From contig WRKT01000005.1 in the NCBI GenBank assembly GCA_009777995.1, positions 1-64,000 on the forward strand: 64,000 nucleotides of DNA, written 5' to 3'. Shown piece by piece: positions 44,320 to 53,773 of this stretch (position 1 is the stretch's first letter; every line of letters begins with the position of its first letter). The notes below the pieces were generated by a model. It did no database searches. It had not been told where the DNA came from and saw only the letters and a list, made by a program, of their open reading frames with translations. The stretch is from Treponema sp. Lineage in GTDB: Bacteria; Spirochaetota; Spirochaetia; Treponematales; Breznakiellaceae. The position numbers were made by a program, and so were the translations under genes.

Positions 44320-44901
44320 ATGAAAAAGCAAAGTAACGCAAAAATAAATAAGAAGAAACGAAATGCAATGAAACAAAGTGCAGCAAAGAAAAAGAGAATC
44401 GCAACATTATTAGTAAGTGCAATAATAACCGTAGCTCTTTTATTCTGGGCCGGTACAAGGATATCTTCTCTAAGAACAGGATCTGTTTCAACTGAACCCG
44501 GGGTTTATGGCATGAACGATAGAAAACCTCAGATTGTGGATCAGGATTTAATTATCCGGATTGATGAGTTATCAGAGAACGCACTCTTTTTCCCCATGCT
44601 CGTAGACGGTTACAACATGGAAGTATTGGCTGTTATAGCACCTGACGGTACAATTCGTACTGCATTTAATGCCTGCCAAGTATGCTATCCATCCGGCAGG
44701 GGATATTATGTGCAAGTTGGCTCAGTGCTGGTCTGCCAGAACTGTAATATGCGCTACCAAATGAGTATGTTGGAGCGAGAAGTCGGAGGCTGTAACCCCG
44801 TACCAATTTTCCCGGCAAATAAAGTACAAACTAACGAAACTATAACTATTTCATTAGCTCACATGAGAGAGACCAAGAGTATTTTTCAGAGTTGGAGATA
44901 A
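44320..44901 (+). CDS. DUF2318/FtrD-like Fe-S-containing membrane protein
   Basis: A 193-residue protein. A very basic N terminus (KKRNAMKQSAAKKKR) leads to one TM segment (about 29-46). The outside domain has FNACQVCYPSGRGYYVQVGS and VLVCQNCNMRYQMSMLE, two C-x2-C pairs, then VGGCNPVPIF: the DUF2318 signature, as in FtrD-like proteins of bacterial iron-uptake loci with P19, Ftr1 and FtsX/MacB-type ABC genes. It has its own strong promoter. Its 3' end overlaps the DUF4418 gene on the other strand by 48 bases. A role in metal transfer is inferred. Confidence 0.83.
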   Translation: MKKQSNAKINKKKRNAMKQSAAKKKRIATLLVSAIITVALLFWAGTRISSLRTGSVSTEPGVYGMNDRKPQIVDQDLIIRIDELSENALFFPMLVDGYNMEVLAVIAPDGTIRTAFNACQVCYPSGRGYYVQVGSVLVCQNCNMRYQMSMLEREVGGCNPVPIFPANKVQTNETITISLAHMRETKSIFQSWR

Positions 44902-45282
44902 CTTTCGCAGGGAATGTATAATATTAATTAAAACTCCTGCAAGCAGCAAAATACTTATAACAGTGATTGCCGGAAAGGCTGTTGTATTGCAGGCCATTGA
45001 AGCAGTAGAACAGCCGCCAATAAGCACATGGGGAACAAGCAAAGCACAAATACCTGAAAGCAGTATTCCGATGGAAAGCCCAAGTCGTATTTTAATATCA
45101 GCAAAAATAAACATGGCAATACCCAATAAAGCGATTATTCCCCCAATACCGATTTCAGCCTGTGCTGTCCAATGACATCTCATAATATTAGGATCAGTGT
45201 CACAAACCTTGAACAAAAACTGAGGTCCAAGAGCAAGCAAAATTCCTACTGTGATAATACCAATACCGATAATTCGTTTCAT
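44854..45282 (-). CDS. DUF4418 family membrane protein
   Basis: A 142-residue protein with four TM segments. Family marks are ALGPQFLFKVCDTD, MRCHWTAQAEIGIGG and VLIGGCSTASMACNTTAFP, so four cysteines and a histidine lie in or near the outer loops. DUF4418 genes commonly accompany DUF2318 and FtsX/MacB-type ABC genes, as here. Cysteines and location suggest metal or redox handling; the reaction is unknown. It is the last gene of the minus-strand series and follows the ATPase gene by 38 bases. Confidence 0.83.
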   Translation of the reverse strand: MKRIIGIGIITVGILLALGPQFLFKVCDTDPNIMRCHWTAQAEIGIGGIIALLGIAMFIFADIKIRLGLSIGILLSGICALLVPHVLIGGCSTASMACNTTAFPAITVISILLLAGVLINIIHSLRKLSPTLKNTLGLSHVS

Positions 45283-45320
45283 AATTTTATTCCTCCTTAA
45301 AATTACCCTCTTAAATTTCC

Positions 45321-45992
45321 CTATGGATATACAGATAACTTACCATTGTCCATCTTATAAGTTTTGTTCCCATAAGAAATGGTATCAAGTTCGTGTGTAA
45401 CAATAAGCACTGCAGTTCCTTCCTTTGCGATTGCTGCCAAGACCTGCATTATCTCTGCAGTAGTTTCCGCATCCAAGTCACCTGTCGGCTCATCGGCAAT
45501 GAGTAGTGCCGGCTTATTAATCAGAGAGCGGGCAATTGCCGTTCGCCGCATTTCTCCCCCTGAAAGTTCTTTAGGATATGAATTGGCAAGATATTTAATA
45601 CCTGTTTTTTCAAGCAGTGCGAGAGCTTGTTCCACCGGATCTCCTTCGCGCTTAGATAAAAACCAAGGCAAACAAACATTTTCTAAAACCGTATAATTAG
45701 AAAGCAAACTCTGTCCTTGTGGAACATAGCCAATTTTTTCATTGCGGAATAAAGAAATTTCGTTGTCGTTTAATAAATGAATATCAACCCCATCGAATAA
45801 AACATCCCCATCGGTTGGCTCGATAAGTCCTGCGCTCATATTTAATAATGTGCTTTTCCCGCTTCCGCTTCTTCCGATTATGCTAATAAAGTCTCCCGGC
45901 TCTATCGAAAGATCCGCACAATTTACAGCTTTAAAAGTTCGTCCGCCGCGTTCGTATTCTCTGGTTAATTTTCTAAGTTCCAGCAGACTCAT
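45321..45992 (-). CDS. ABC transporter ATPase, MacB/LolD-like
   Basis: A 223-residue ATPase. Walker A GRSGSGKST, signature LSGGEMRRTAIARSL, Walker [13 protein letters not shown] and switch LIVTHELDTI are all intact. Length and the KLTREYERGGRTFKAVN start fit the LolD/MacB group, which works with FtsX-like permeases. Its start is immediately after the permease stop (45993), so the two form one transporter. Confidence 0.9.
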   Translation of the reverse strand: MSLLELRKLTREYERGGRTFKAVNCADLSIEPGDFISIIGRSGSGKSTLLNMSAGLIEPTDGDVLFDGVDIHLLNDNEISLFRNEKIGYVPQGQSLLSNYTVLENVCLPWFLSKREGDPVEQALALLEKTGIKYLANSYPKELSGGEMRRTAIARSLINKPALLIADEPTGDLDAETTAEIMQVLAAIAKEGTAVLIVTHELDTISYGNKTYKMDNGKLSVYP

Positions 45993-47207
45993 TTATTCAC
46001 CCTCTCGCATGGTAAAATATGTTTCCGCATTGCTTATCCTGATTGCAGAGTACAATGATGCAAGAGGCCCGACAATGGAAGAAAGAAGAAGACTACCTAA
46101 AGCAAGAGTAATAATCTGTACAAACGATGCGTCGAGGTAGGGCAAATCCAGCCGTGTGCTTATTAGAGCGGAGAAAGGGAAAACTGTAAGGCTTGCAAGG
46201 AAAATTCCTACTACACTGCCGATGAGCCCTGCTGTAAGAGATTCGCTTAGCACAATACCGGCAAGGTGTTTTTTTGTCGCTCCAAGAATACGTAAAAGTG
46301 CGAATTCTTTTTTACGCTCATGAATTATCCCGGAAAACACCGCTGTCAGTACCACAATAGCCAATGCCCACAATGCGGCAGAAAATATCTGAATATATCT
46401 TTGAAGTCCCGATAATGCTGCGGTAATACTGGAGAATATACTACTGGAAACCAGTACATCCACGTTTTGATTTTGCACCTGTATATCATGAACAATAAAT
46501 GATTGCTCTATTTCAGGATCTGTTTGAACTAAAATCGCAGAAATCACCTCTCCTTCGTACCTGTCTGCCGGAAAGTCATATCCTTCTGCGTGACCGCGTC
46601 CTATAAGATGCTGCATAGTGTTCATGGTCATAAAAATTGAAGTATCAAAGCCGCTTGCGCTGTCAGATAAGCGTGCAGCAACCGGGTATTCATGTCCAAA
46701 AAGCATAATAGTACCGCTCGGTCTTTGGATAATTCGACTTCCAATTATAAGCTGCCCATCAGAGATCTGCCCGGAAAACTTTTCAGAAATCCATGGTTGT
46801 ATAACAAAATCCGTTATTGGATCAAAAGCAATAAGTTGAAAAGGAGCATCACAGCAAACAGAATCAGAGAGAGAGGTAAGAAAAAACTGGGGTGATGCGT
46901 ATACAATACCCCGCGTTTGGGTTAAATTATCGACTATACTTGCATCAAAGTAAAAAATGCTGTTTTCGCCTCGCAATAATAAGGCCTCAGCTTGTCCGCC
47001 GGAACCTTGAGGTACGACCATCAAGTCTGCTCCAAAGCGCTGTGTCATTACGGACAGCCCTTGCCGCAGATTAAACACAAGAATAGACCCGCCAAAAAGG
47101 GTAAGGGCAAGTATTGCCGCAACTACCACAAGGCAGGCTGTGCGTACCGGTTTTGCCCTGAGATTCTTCAGGGACAAAGCCAATAAGCCGAGGTCTGTTT
47201 TCTTCAT
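45993..47207 (-). CDS. FtsX-like ABC permease
   Basis: A 404-residue permease. One TM lies near residues 20-42 (TACLVVVAAILALTLFGGSI), a large extracytoplasmic domain spans about 50-265, and three TMs lie at about 275-385 with the FtsX segment KKEFALLRILGATKKHLAGIVLSE. With the ATPase it forms a MacB-like exporter or mechanotransmitter. In the DUF2318-type metal loci of other bacteria two such permeases are common; here there is one. Confidence 0.87.
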   Translation of the reverse strand: MKKTDLGLLALSLKNLRAKPVRTACLVVVAAILALTLFGGSILVFNLRQGLSVMTQRFGADLMVVPQGSGGQAEALLLRGENSIFYFDASIVDNLTQTRGIVYASPQFFLTSLSDSVCCDAPFQLIAFDPITDFVIQPWISEKFSGQISDGQLIIGSRIIQRPSGTIMLFGHEYPVAARLSDSASGFDTSIFMTMNTMQHLIGRGHAEGYDFPADRYEGEVISAILVQTDPEIEQSFIVHDIQVQNQNVDVLVSSSIFSSITAALSGLQRYIQIFSAALWALAIVVLTAVFSGIIHERKKEFALLRILGATKKHLAGIVLSESLTAGLIGSVVGIFLASLTVFPFSALISTRLDLPYLDASFVQIITLALGSLLLSSIVGPLASLYSAIRISNAETYFTMREGE

Positions 47208-47292
47208 ACTTAGTTATATGAATAAAATTGTGGCAAAAATATGTCATTTATGAAAAAAAATGCATTTTTTAAGATGCTTATATATCTTCAAA

Positions 47293-48741
47293 CTAAAAAA
47301 TAAACCTGAATTCCGCCCCTTTCTTATCATTGTCTGTAACAATGATCTTCACCCCGTGCCTATCGGCAATTTGCTTGGCAATTGCAAGGCCGAGCCCTAT
47401 TCCGTCATTGTTTTGCTCACTACGGGCTTTGTAAAATCGGTTAAAAATGTATTGAAGTTCCTCCGGATCTATACTGAAACCTTCGTCCTTAATTGCTATC
47501 TCTATTTTTGTTTTGCTTTTAATTAATTCAATATCAACCGTCTTCGATTCAGCAGAAAACTTTATAGCATTGTCCAGAACTATGATAAGCATTTGCCGCA
47601 GTCTGCCATAATCCCCTTTTATCCTAAAGTCTTCCTCATCATATCTAAAGGCGAGATTTATCTGTTTTTCTTCAGCAATTCGCCTCATGGACCGCAATAC
47701 ATCATCAACAATGTCTTTTAGGTCAACTTGACTAATATCAATGGCAAAATCAGTGTTCTGCAGGCGGGCAAGATCTAGGAAATCGGACATTAAACGCTCA
47801 AGGTATATGCTCTCGGCAAGCATTTGATTATGGTATTCAGCGACCTTTTCCTTGTCCGTTACGACACCGTCACAAATAGCCTCCAGAGAGCCACGGATAA
47901 CTGTTACCGGAGTCCGAAGTTCATGTGAAATGTTTGCGATAAAATCATTTTTAAGCTTATCCAGCTTTAGAGTTTCTTTAGACCAAAGGTCCAGCCTGTC
48001 AGCCATTTCATCCATAGCTGCAGCCAGCTCACCTATTTCATCCGGCTGTTTTACTCCTGTTTTTCCGGAGTAATCCCCACCGCTTATTTGCAAAGCGGTC
48101 TTTTTCATTTTTTCAAGAGGGTTTGTAAATCGGGATGAAAGCGAAACTGCAACGGCAAGAGAAGCCATTATAGCTGCTATCATGCTAAAAAGCAATATCG
48201 TTATTCCACTTCGTGTTACAGAGCCTATATCTGTTAGATTATGATGCAGTATAACTACACCGTGAATTTCGTTATGAGCGAAAATTGGCATTGCAGCCGC
48301 AATATCGGTTGTTCTGAAAAATGAACCAAAGCTTTCACTTATCAATCTTTCTTCATTTATTGCTCTTACAGCAATTGATATAGCCCAATCAGGTAAATCA
48401 GCGCAGACATGCTCAGGAAAGATATTATGCTCAATGCTTCCGCATGCAATGGTGTTTAGATTGGAGTCAACTACCCAGGCCCTGCTCATGGATATAATCT
48501 CAATAATGTGCAGGAAAGAGCCTGAGCATGTGCAAAGCCCGGTCTCACATTCAGGACAACCGAAGAGCAATCCTGACAGATTATAAGCAGCATTTACAGC
48601 CCGTCTTTCAAGATCAGCCATATGTTCATTCAAATTGTGCCTCGAAAACAGTGTCGAAAACACAATTCCTATTACTATTGCGAAAATGACAAAAGAAGTA
48701 ACAAAGTACAAAGTAAGACGAAACAGGATTCTATTCTTCAT
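47293..48741 (-). CDS. Sensor histidine kinase with Cys-rich sensor
   Basis: A 482-residue kinase. TM1 at about 10-30, an extracytoplasmic sensor to about 170, TM2 at about 175-200, HAMP (about 200-250), HisKA with HELRTPVTVIRGSLEAI, and HATPase with DNAIKF and GIGLGLAIAKQIADRHG. The sensor carries a compact cluster GCPECETGLCTCSG (four Cys within 11 residues), suited to bind a metal or sense thiol oxidation. It overlaps the response regulator gene by 4 bases and precedes the FtsX-type transporter by 85 bases. Confidence 0.9.
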   Translation of the reverse strand: MKNRILFRLTLYFVTSFVIFAIVIGIVFSTLFSRHNLNEHMADLERRAVNAAYNLSGLLFGCPECETGLCTCSGSFLHIIEIISMSRAWVVDSNLNTIACGSIEHNIFPEHVCADLPDWAISIAVRAINEERLISESFGSFFRTTDIAAAMPIFAHNEIHGVVILHHNLTDIGSVTRSGITILLFSMIAAIMASLAVAVSLSSRFTNPLEKMKKTALQISGGDYSGKTGVKQPDEIGELAAAMDEMADRLDLWSKETLKLDKLKNDFIANISHELRTPVTVIRGSLEAICDGVVTDKEKVAEYHNQMLAESIYLERLMSDFLDLARLQNTDFAIDISQVDLKDIVDDVLRSMRRIAEEKQINLAFRYDEEDFRIKGDYGRLRQMLIIVLDNAIKFSAESKTVDIELIKSKTKIEIAIKDEGFSIDPEELQYIFNRFYKARSEQNNDGIGLGLAIAKQIADRHGVKIIVTDNDKKGAEFRFIF

Positions 48742-49424
48742 ATCGATGCCTCGAATTTATAACCTACACCCCAAATCGTCTTTATTTCCCAATCAGAATG
48801 CGGAACCTCATCCAGTTTTATACGCAGGCGCTTGATATGGGTATCCACAGTACGAGTATCTCCGCAATAATCATAACCCCATAAGCTGTTAATAAGATTC
48901 TCGCGAGAAAAGACCTTGTTTCTATTATTTACCAGGGTCCATAAAATTTCCACTTCTTTTTTGGTAAGCGTAATCTTTTTATTACCTATTTGTGTAGTGT
49001 ATTCGTCAAGATTTACTGTTAAGTCCCCTATAATGATAATCCGGGCGGATGTGGTATCTTCACGAGCGATTCTGCGCAGAATTGCCCGTATCCTTGCCAT
49101 TGCTTCTGCAGGCGAAAAAGGCTTGACTATATAATCATCTGCACCGTTATCAAGCCCCATTATACGATCAAAATCTTCGCCCCTCGCAGTAATCATTATA
49201 ATAGGGACAGTTGAGTTTTTCCTAATTTCACGGCAAACTTCAAATCCATTCTTTCTCGGCATCATTACATCAAGGAGTATTATATCGAAATGCGTTTCCA
49301 AAGATTTTTCAATAGCTTCGGCGCCATCATAGGCTGTAGTAACTTTAAAACCTTCTTTTACCGCGTATTCTTCCAATATTGAAACAATCTGTTTATTATC
49401 ATCTGCAATCAGTATATCAGGCAT
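48738..49424 (-). CDS. OmpR-family response regulator
   Basis: A protein of about 228 residues from ATG 49424 (MPDILIADDNKQI); an upstream start at 49451 adds residues unlike the family. The receiver has phosphoacceptor Asp in DIILLDVMMPRKNG and the end IVKPFSPAEAMARI. The C-terminal winged helix has KITLTKKEVEILWTLVNNRN and YDYCGDTRTVDTHIKRLR. It pairs with the Cys-rich sensor kinase. Likely targets are the adjacent transporter genes and perhaps the DUF2318 promoter. Confidence 0.92.
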   Translation of the reverse strand: MPDILIADDNKQIVSILEEYAVKEGFKVTTAYDGAEAIEKSLETHFDIILLDVMMPRKNGFEVCREIRKNSTVPIIMITARGEDFDRIMGLDNGADDYIVKPFSPAEAMARIRAILRRIAREDTTSARIIIIGDLTVNLDEYTTQIGNKKITLTKKEVEILWTLVNNRNKVFSRENLINSLWGYDYCGDTRTVDTHIKRLRIKLDEVPHSDWEIKTIWGVGYKFEASI

Positions 49425-49428
49425 AAAA

Positions 49429-50547
49429 TTATCTTCGTGCCATTCTGTCAATCACTTCTGCAACCGGCCTTAAGCGCACCACCCTTCCGCCTCCTCGCTC
49501 AGGGAAGGCCCTGTATCTCTCGCCATCGTCAGAAAAGGGCGAAGCCAGTTCTCCGGGGAATGGCGGATATCTTCTTTGAGACCAGACCAGGGAAGGATGC
49601 GAAAGGGAGACCCTTGTGTTTCGCGGATCAAAATGAATAAACGACTCGTGAACCCCCCGCTCTGCCAAAGGCGCTTCGTCAGTACATTGTACATAACGAA
49701 TAACGCCTGTTGTAAAGTTGATCGACTGTATCACAGCAGAGTGTGACATCCCGCCGTCTTCGGCTCTGAACAAAATTATATCGGCAGGTCGCAGATTACG
49801 AATCTCGTCCCTTACGGCAATAATATTCGAATTATTCGAGTTAAAGAAGTTAGTTCCTGCAAACATTGCAGGACTTTGGCCTCCTCTTACTCCAAGAGCT
49901 CCGGAAAATACCCGGCCAAGATTAACTCCTCCTGCGGCAGCAATATAAGACTGAACATGCCAGACAAAGGCAGAGCAGTCGATTCCGATAAGACCGATGG
50001 CGTAAATATAATTATAGACATCGCTTTCCTCAAGGCCCCCTCCCCCCGTAAGCACCCAAGGCCTATGGGGAAGACCCTGATAAGAGCCTGTCCTCATTCT
50101 TGCAATGTCAAAAAGACTGCGAGAAATTGTCCAACTCTGACTCGGCAGATCAAAGATGATAACCTTCTCCCTCCCGTCAGTAAGAGCTCTGACATATTCA
50201 GCAAAATCTTCACTGTCAAGAAGTTCGTTAATCCTATCCCACAGATAATCAGGATACCCCTTCCCGCTTTCAACAAAGCTCCATTCAACTTCCGTAAGGA
50301 AATCGCGCTCATGATTCTGTGCAAAGGGCATTCGCAAATTCATCACCCTGCCGCCGATAATTCGAGTCTGAAAGAAAAGCCTATAGGCCTCTTCTATAAC
50401 CCGCTCCACTCCGTTCCCCCAAATTCGAGCAGGATCGGAAAACCCGGCAAGATGCGGATTATTACCCTCATCCGGTATAACAGGAATAATCAAGAGAAAA
50501 AAAAGGAAAAAGATGAATACTCTACGGAATACTCTTCTTTGGAACAT
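49429..50547 (-). CDS. NlpC/P60-like exported cell-wall hydrolase candidate
   Basis: A 372-residue protein with an N-terminal hydrophobic segment (FIFFLFFLLIIPVIPDEG), either signal or anchor. GLIGIDCSAFVWHV has a nucleophile-like Cys191 in the NlpC/P60 context (D-C-S-x-F-V). GGMSHSAVIQSI gives a candidate His269. The gap between them is typical. The N-terminal 150 residues are unassigned. It would cut peptidoglycan peptides. It lies two bases after nagB, so amino-sugar and wall-peptide breakdown may be co-expressed. Catalysis is inferred. Confidence 0.7.
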   Translation of the reverse strand: MFQRRVFRRVFIFFLFFLLIIPVIPDEGNNPHLAGFSDPARIWGNGVERVIEEAYRLFFQTRIIGGRVMNLRMPFAQNHERDFLTEVEWSFVESGKGYPDYLWDRINELLDSEDFAEYVRALTDGREKVIIFDLPSQSWTISRSLFDIARMRTGSYQGLPHRPWVLTGGGGLEESDVYNYIYAIGLIGIDCSAFVWHVQSYIAAAGGVNLGRVFSGALGVRGGQSPAMFAGTNFFNSNNSNIIAVRDEIRNLRPADIILFRAEDGGMSHSAVIQSINFTTGVIRYVQCTDEAPLAERGVHESFIHFDPRNTRVSLSHPSLVWSQRRYPPFPGELASPFSDDGERYRAFPERGGGRVVRLRPVAEVIDRMARR

Positions 50548-50549
50548 TT

Positions 50550-51338
50550 CTATTCAAGGCCCTCTATATGCTTATAGTATCGGACAGTTGAGTATTTTAG
50601 CTCTTCGGCAGCATCTTCATCACAGAAAACAACGGCTTTCGGGTGGATTTGAAGGCAGGAAAGAGGGTTCCAGTGACTCAAAGGCCCTTCTACCATGTCT
50701 TTAAGAGCCTTGGCCTTCTGCCGCCCTGAAGAAATTATAAGCATCTCCCTTGACTCAGTTGCAGTTCCAATGCCCATCGTAATAGCCTTCACCGGCACTT
50801 TCCTCGGATCTCCATCGAAGAAGCGGGCATTCGCAATGATCGTATCACGCGCCAGAATTTGCACCGATGTACGAGAAGCAAGGGAGGTCCCGGGCTCATT
50901 AAAAGCAATGTGACCGTTTACACCCATCCCGCCAATAAAAAGCTCGATGCCCCCATGGACCCTTATCTTCTCTTCGTAGAGGTTACATTCTTCTTCCGGG
51001 TCATCGGCCATTCCGTCAGGGATATGGGCATTTTCGCTGCGGATGTCGATTGAACTAAAAAAGTTCTCCTTCATATAATGCCTATAGCTTTGGGGATGAT
51101 CACCGGGGAGGCCAAGATACTCATCAAGGTTAAATGATACTACATTTGAAAAAGAGACCTTCCCTTCCTTATGTGCAGAAATTAAGTTCTTATAAACACC
51201 AAGGGCACTTGAACCGGTTGGCAGGGCCATGACAAAGGGCTTTTCCCGAGTTGGAGCAAAGGCATTGATGCGCTCAATTATATAATTTGCCGTCCTAATG
51301 CAGACATCATCATAATCTTTTAGGATTAAAAGCCTCAT
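50550..51338 (-). CDS. nagB: Glucosamine-6-phosphate deaminase
   Basis: A 262-residue protein of normal NagB length. Family motifs include ALPTGSSALGVYKNLI, VSFNLDEYLGL with the catalytic Asp, ELFIGGMGVNGHIAFNEPGTSL and the AITMGIGTATESREMLIISSG segment. It converts GlcN-6-P to fructose-6-P and ammonia. It follows nagA by 12 bases. Confidence 0.96.
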   Translation of the reverse strand: MRLLILKDYDDVCIRTANYIIERINAFAPTREKPFVMALPTGSSALGVYKNLISAHKEGKVSFSNVVSFNLDEYLGLPGDHPQSYRHYMKENFFSSIDIRSENAHIPDGMADDPEEECNLYEEKIRVHGGIELFIGGMGVNGHIAFNEPGTSLASRTSVQILARDTIIANARFFDGDPRKVPVKAITMGIGTATESREMLIISSGRQKAKALKDMVEGPLSHWNPLSCLQIHPKAVVFCDEDAAEELKYSTVRYYKHIEGLE

Positions 51339-51350
51339 AATTCCTCCGGT

Positions 51351-52523
51351 TTACTCAAACAGATTCTTTTTCACTTCTCCGCGAACCACAACAGCCATCA
51401 CCTTAAAATTCCTACTGAAAACAACAATATCCGCATCGCAGCCGGGGGCAATTGCACCCTTTTTAGTATAACCCATAATCCGGGCAGGGTTAGAAGAGGC
51501 GGCTTTAATTGCATCTTCAAGGCTGAAACCGTATTTCACAAGATTCTGCACGCCCTTTATCATGGTAAGGGCCGAGCCTGAGATAACCTCATCCTCCTTA
51601 CGGCGAAATACACCGTCGCTGAAGACAAGCTCATCACCGTTTGCATAGAGGGTGCCCTTCTTCTGCTCGGTGGGTTTAAGGGCATCGGTGATAAGCACAA
51701 TCTTATCCGATGGCTTATCACGTAAAAGCAGTTTATAAAGTTCAGGGTTAATATGAAAACCGTCTGCAATAATTTCACAGGACATATTTGGGTGAATAAG
51801 AATAGCCCCAACAGCATTCGGGTTCCTATGCTCCATCCTGCTCATTGCATTAAATAGATGAGTTGCATGGAGTATACCTGCCTGCATACCCTCCACCATG
51901 TTTTCATAAGAGGCATTTGTATGACCTGCCTGAAGAACAATTCCCTTCTTCAAGCAAAAAAGTGCAAGCTCCCTCATACCCTTAAGCTCAGGTGCAACCG
52001 TCATATTAACAATGCGGCCCTCTGAAACCTTCCAGAGCTGTTCCATAAAGACTATGTCAACATCCTGCACTGCTTCCGCCTTCATTGCGCCAAGACGCTC
52101 GCGGGAAATAAATGGGCCTTCAAGATGCAGCCCCATTATTTGAGCACCGGTTTCCTTACCAATTGCAGAGGCAGCCTCAGCTACAGCTTTGAGCATTTCG
52201 GCAGGAGGTGCAGGGTAGAGGGTCGGGTTAAATGCAGTTACACCGTACTGAACAAGGAGCCGGGACATCGAAAGGAGGGACTCGGCAGATGCATCTTCAG
52301 TGCCATATCCGCCAAAGCCGTGAATATGGGTGTCAATAAAACCGGGAGAGATTATAGTCTGATTTACATCGATAAATAGGGTTCCGGGATCAAATCGCTT
52401 TTTTTCAAAACGCTTTTGGGAAAAAATGTCGGAAATAATGCCGTCTTCCACAAGTACTGCACAGTTTTCCATTGCTGCAAAACCGGTAATCACTGTACCA
52501 TTGTGAAGACAAATCGAGCTCAT
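51351..52523 (-). CDS. nagA: N-acetylglucosamine-6-phosphate deacetylase
   Basis: A 390-residue amidohydrolase. Motifs: SPGFIDTHIHGFGGYGTEDA, GLHLEGPFISRERLGAM, AGHTNASYE, THLFNAMSRMEHRNPN, IADGFHINPE and VLITDALKPTEQ. It deacetylates GlcNAc-6-P before NagB. Its start overlaps the stop of the upstream flavoprotein gene by 4 bases. Confidence 0.95.
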   Translation of the reverse strand: MSSICLHNGTVITGFAAMENCAVLVEDGIISDIFSQKRFEKKRFDPGTLFIDVNQTIISPGFIDTHIHGFGGYGTEDASAESLLSMSRLLVQYGVTAFNPTLYPAPPAEMLKAVAEAASAIGKETGAQIMGLHLEGPFISRERLGAMKAEAVQDVDIVFMEQLWKVSEGRIVNMTVAPELKGMRELALFCLKKGIVLQAGHTNASYENMVEGMQAGILHATHLFNAMSRMEHRNPNAVGAILIHPNMSCEIIADGFHINPELYKLLLRDKPSDKIVLITDALKPTEQKKGTLYANGDELVFSDGVFRRKEDEVISGSALTMIKGVQNLVKYGFSLEDAIKAASSNPARIMGYTKKGAIAPGCDADIVVFSRNFKVMAVVVRGEVKKNLFE

Positions 52524-53737
52524 GTTTGACTTTTTATCATTCCGGCAAGTTCCTTCCCCCTTTCTTCAAGAAGGGCGAGTTCCTTTTCTGTCGGATAACC
52601 TGCCCATTCCATAGACTCAAGGTTATCCCATTTTAACTTCTCTAATATAGCATCGTACTCTTTTTTCGCTCCGCCAATCCAGCCCCAGGAACCAATGCGT
52701 AAAACCTTTTTACCGATTATATGCTTTCGCTTAAAAATATCGAGTACATAGGCCATCGGAGGAAAAATTGCATACTCATAAGTGGGCATTGCAATTACGA
52801 GCCCTGAGCTCCTATAGGCTGCGGTGAGCGCATAGGAAACATCCTCGTCAGGCACCCTATGCATACTATACGGTACCCCTTCCTTCTCGATTCCCCTAAT
52901 TAGGGCATCAACACCTGCCTTGGTATTTCCATACATCGAGCCCCAGATTATGGCTATGCTTTTTTCGGCAGGGCCCTTCGCCCAGGATGCGTACTTTAAA
53001 TAGCGGTCAATAATTTTCTTCGGATCATTTCGCCATACCATACCATGGCTTGGTGCAACACATTTTATAGTAAGACCGGAAAGTTTAGCTACTGCCTTTT
53101 CCACAAAGGAGGAAAAGGATGATACTATATTTGAATAATACCTTAAACACTCATCCTCGAAGAAGGCGTGTTCCTTTTCGTCAAACTCATCATCAAAAAC
53201 CCTCTCCCCGAGTGCACCGTAGGAACCGAAGGCATCGCAGGAAAAAAGGGTGCCTGAGCTTGCCTCAAAAGTGACCATGGTATCAGGCCAATGGACATTT
53301 GGCGCTTCATAGAAAGTTAAAATTATACCGGCGCCAAGGTCCAGGGTATCTCCGTCCTTGACTTCCCTTAAACCGCTTTCAATCTTATATAAGGTCTTAA
53401 CAAGATCGATGCCCTTTTTTGTGGCAATGATCTCTGCCTTAGGATTAAGTGCCCTGAACTCCCTAAGCCAGCCTGTATGATCGGGCTCAATATGGTTTAA
53501 AATAAGGTAATCAATTTCCGGAAAGCTGCTCCCCGCTGAAGCAATACCCTGCTTCATCTGCTCGACAGCAGAACCCCAGTCGCGAAACAGATCTATAAAA
53601 GCAGTTTTTTCGCCCTTTACGAGATAAGAATTTAGAGAAACACCTTCCGGGATGGGCCAAATCCCCTCGAATAACCCGCCTTCCCTAATATCCGCGTGAA
53701 CACAATAAATATAATCGTTTATAGCTCTTGCTTTCAT
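52520..53737 (-). CDS. A-type flavoprotein (FprA-like flavodiiron protein)
   Basis: A 405-residue protein. The N-terminal metallo-beta-lactamase-like domain has the diiron motif LNHIEPDHTGWL and later PNVHWPDTMVTFEASSGTLF and VAPSHGMVWR. The C-terminal flavodoxin domain begins IAIIWGSMYGNTKAGVDALI and ends with RIGSWGWIGGAKKEYDAIL. Such proteins reduce oxygen to water or nitric oxide to nitrous oxide in anaerobes. The gene is coupled to nagA by a 4-base overlap, an unusual partner. Confidence 0.93.
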   Translation of the reverse strand: MKARAINDYIYCVHADIREGGLFEGIWPIPEGVSLNSYLVKGEKTAFIDLFRDWGSAVEQMKQGIASAGSSFPEIDYLILNHIEPDHTGWLREFRALNPKAEIIATKKGIDLVKTLYKIESGLREVKDGDTLDLGAGIILTFYEAPNVHWPDTMVTFEASSGTLFSCDAFGSYGALGERVFDDEFDEKEHAFFEDECLRYYSNIVSSFSSFVEKAVAKLSGLTIKCVAPSHGMVWRNDPKKIIDRYLKYASWAKGPAEKSIAIIWGSMYGNTKAGVDALIRGIEKEGVPYSMHRVPDEDVSYALTAAYRSSGLVIAMPTYEYAIFPPMAYVLDIFKRKHIIGKKVLRIGSWGWIGGAKKEYDAILEKLKWDNLESMEWAGYPTEKELALLEERGKELAGMIKSQT

Positions 53738-53773
53738 ATATAAGAGAATATATTGAAAAATTTACATTTTGTC

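Noticed and set aside
44247-44320. Riboswitch before the DUF2318 gene
   Set aside because: The leader after the predicted transcription start is only about 30 bases, too short for a known riboswitch.
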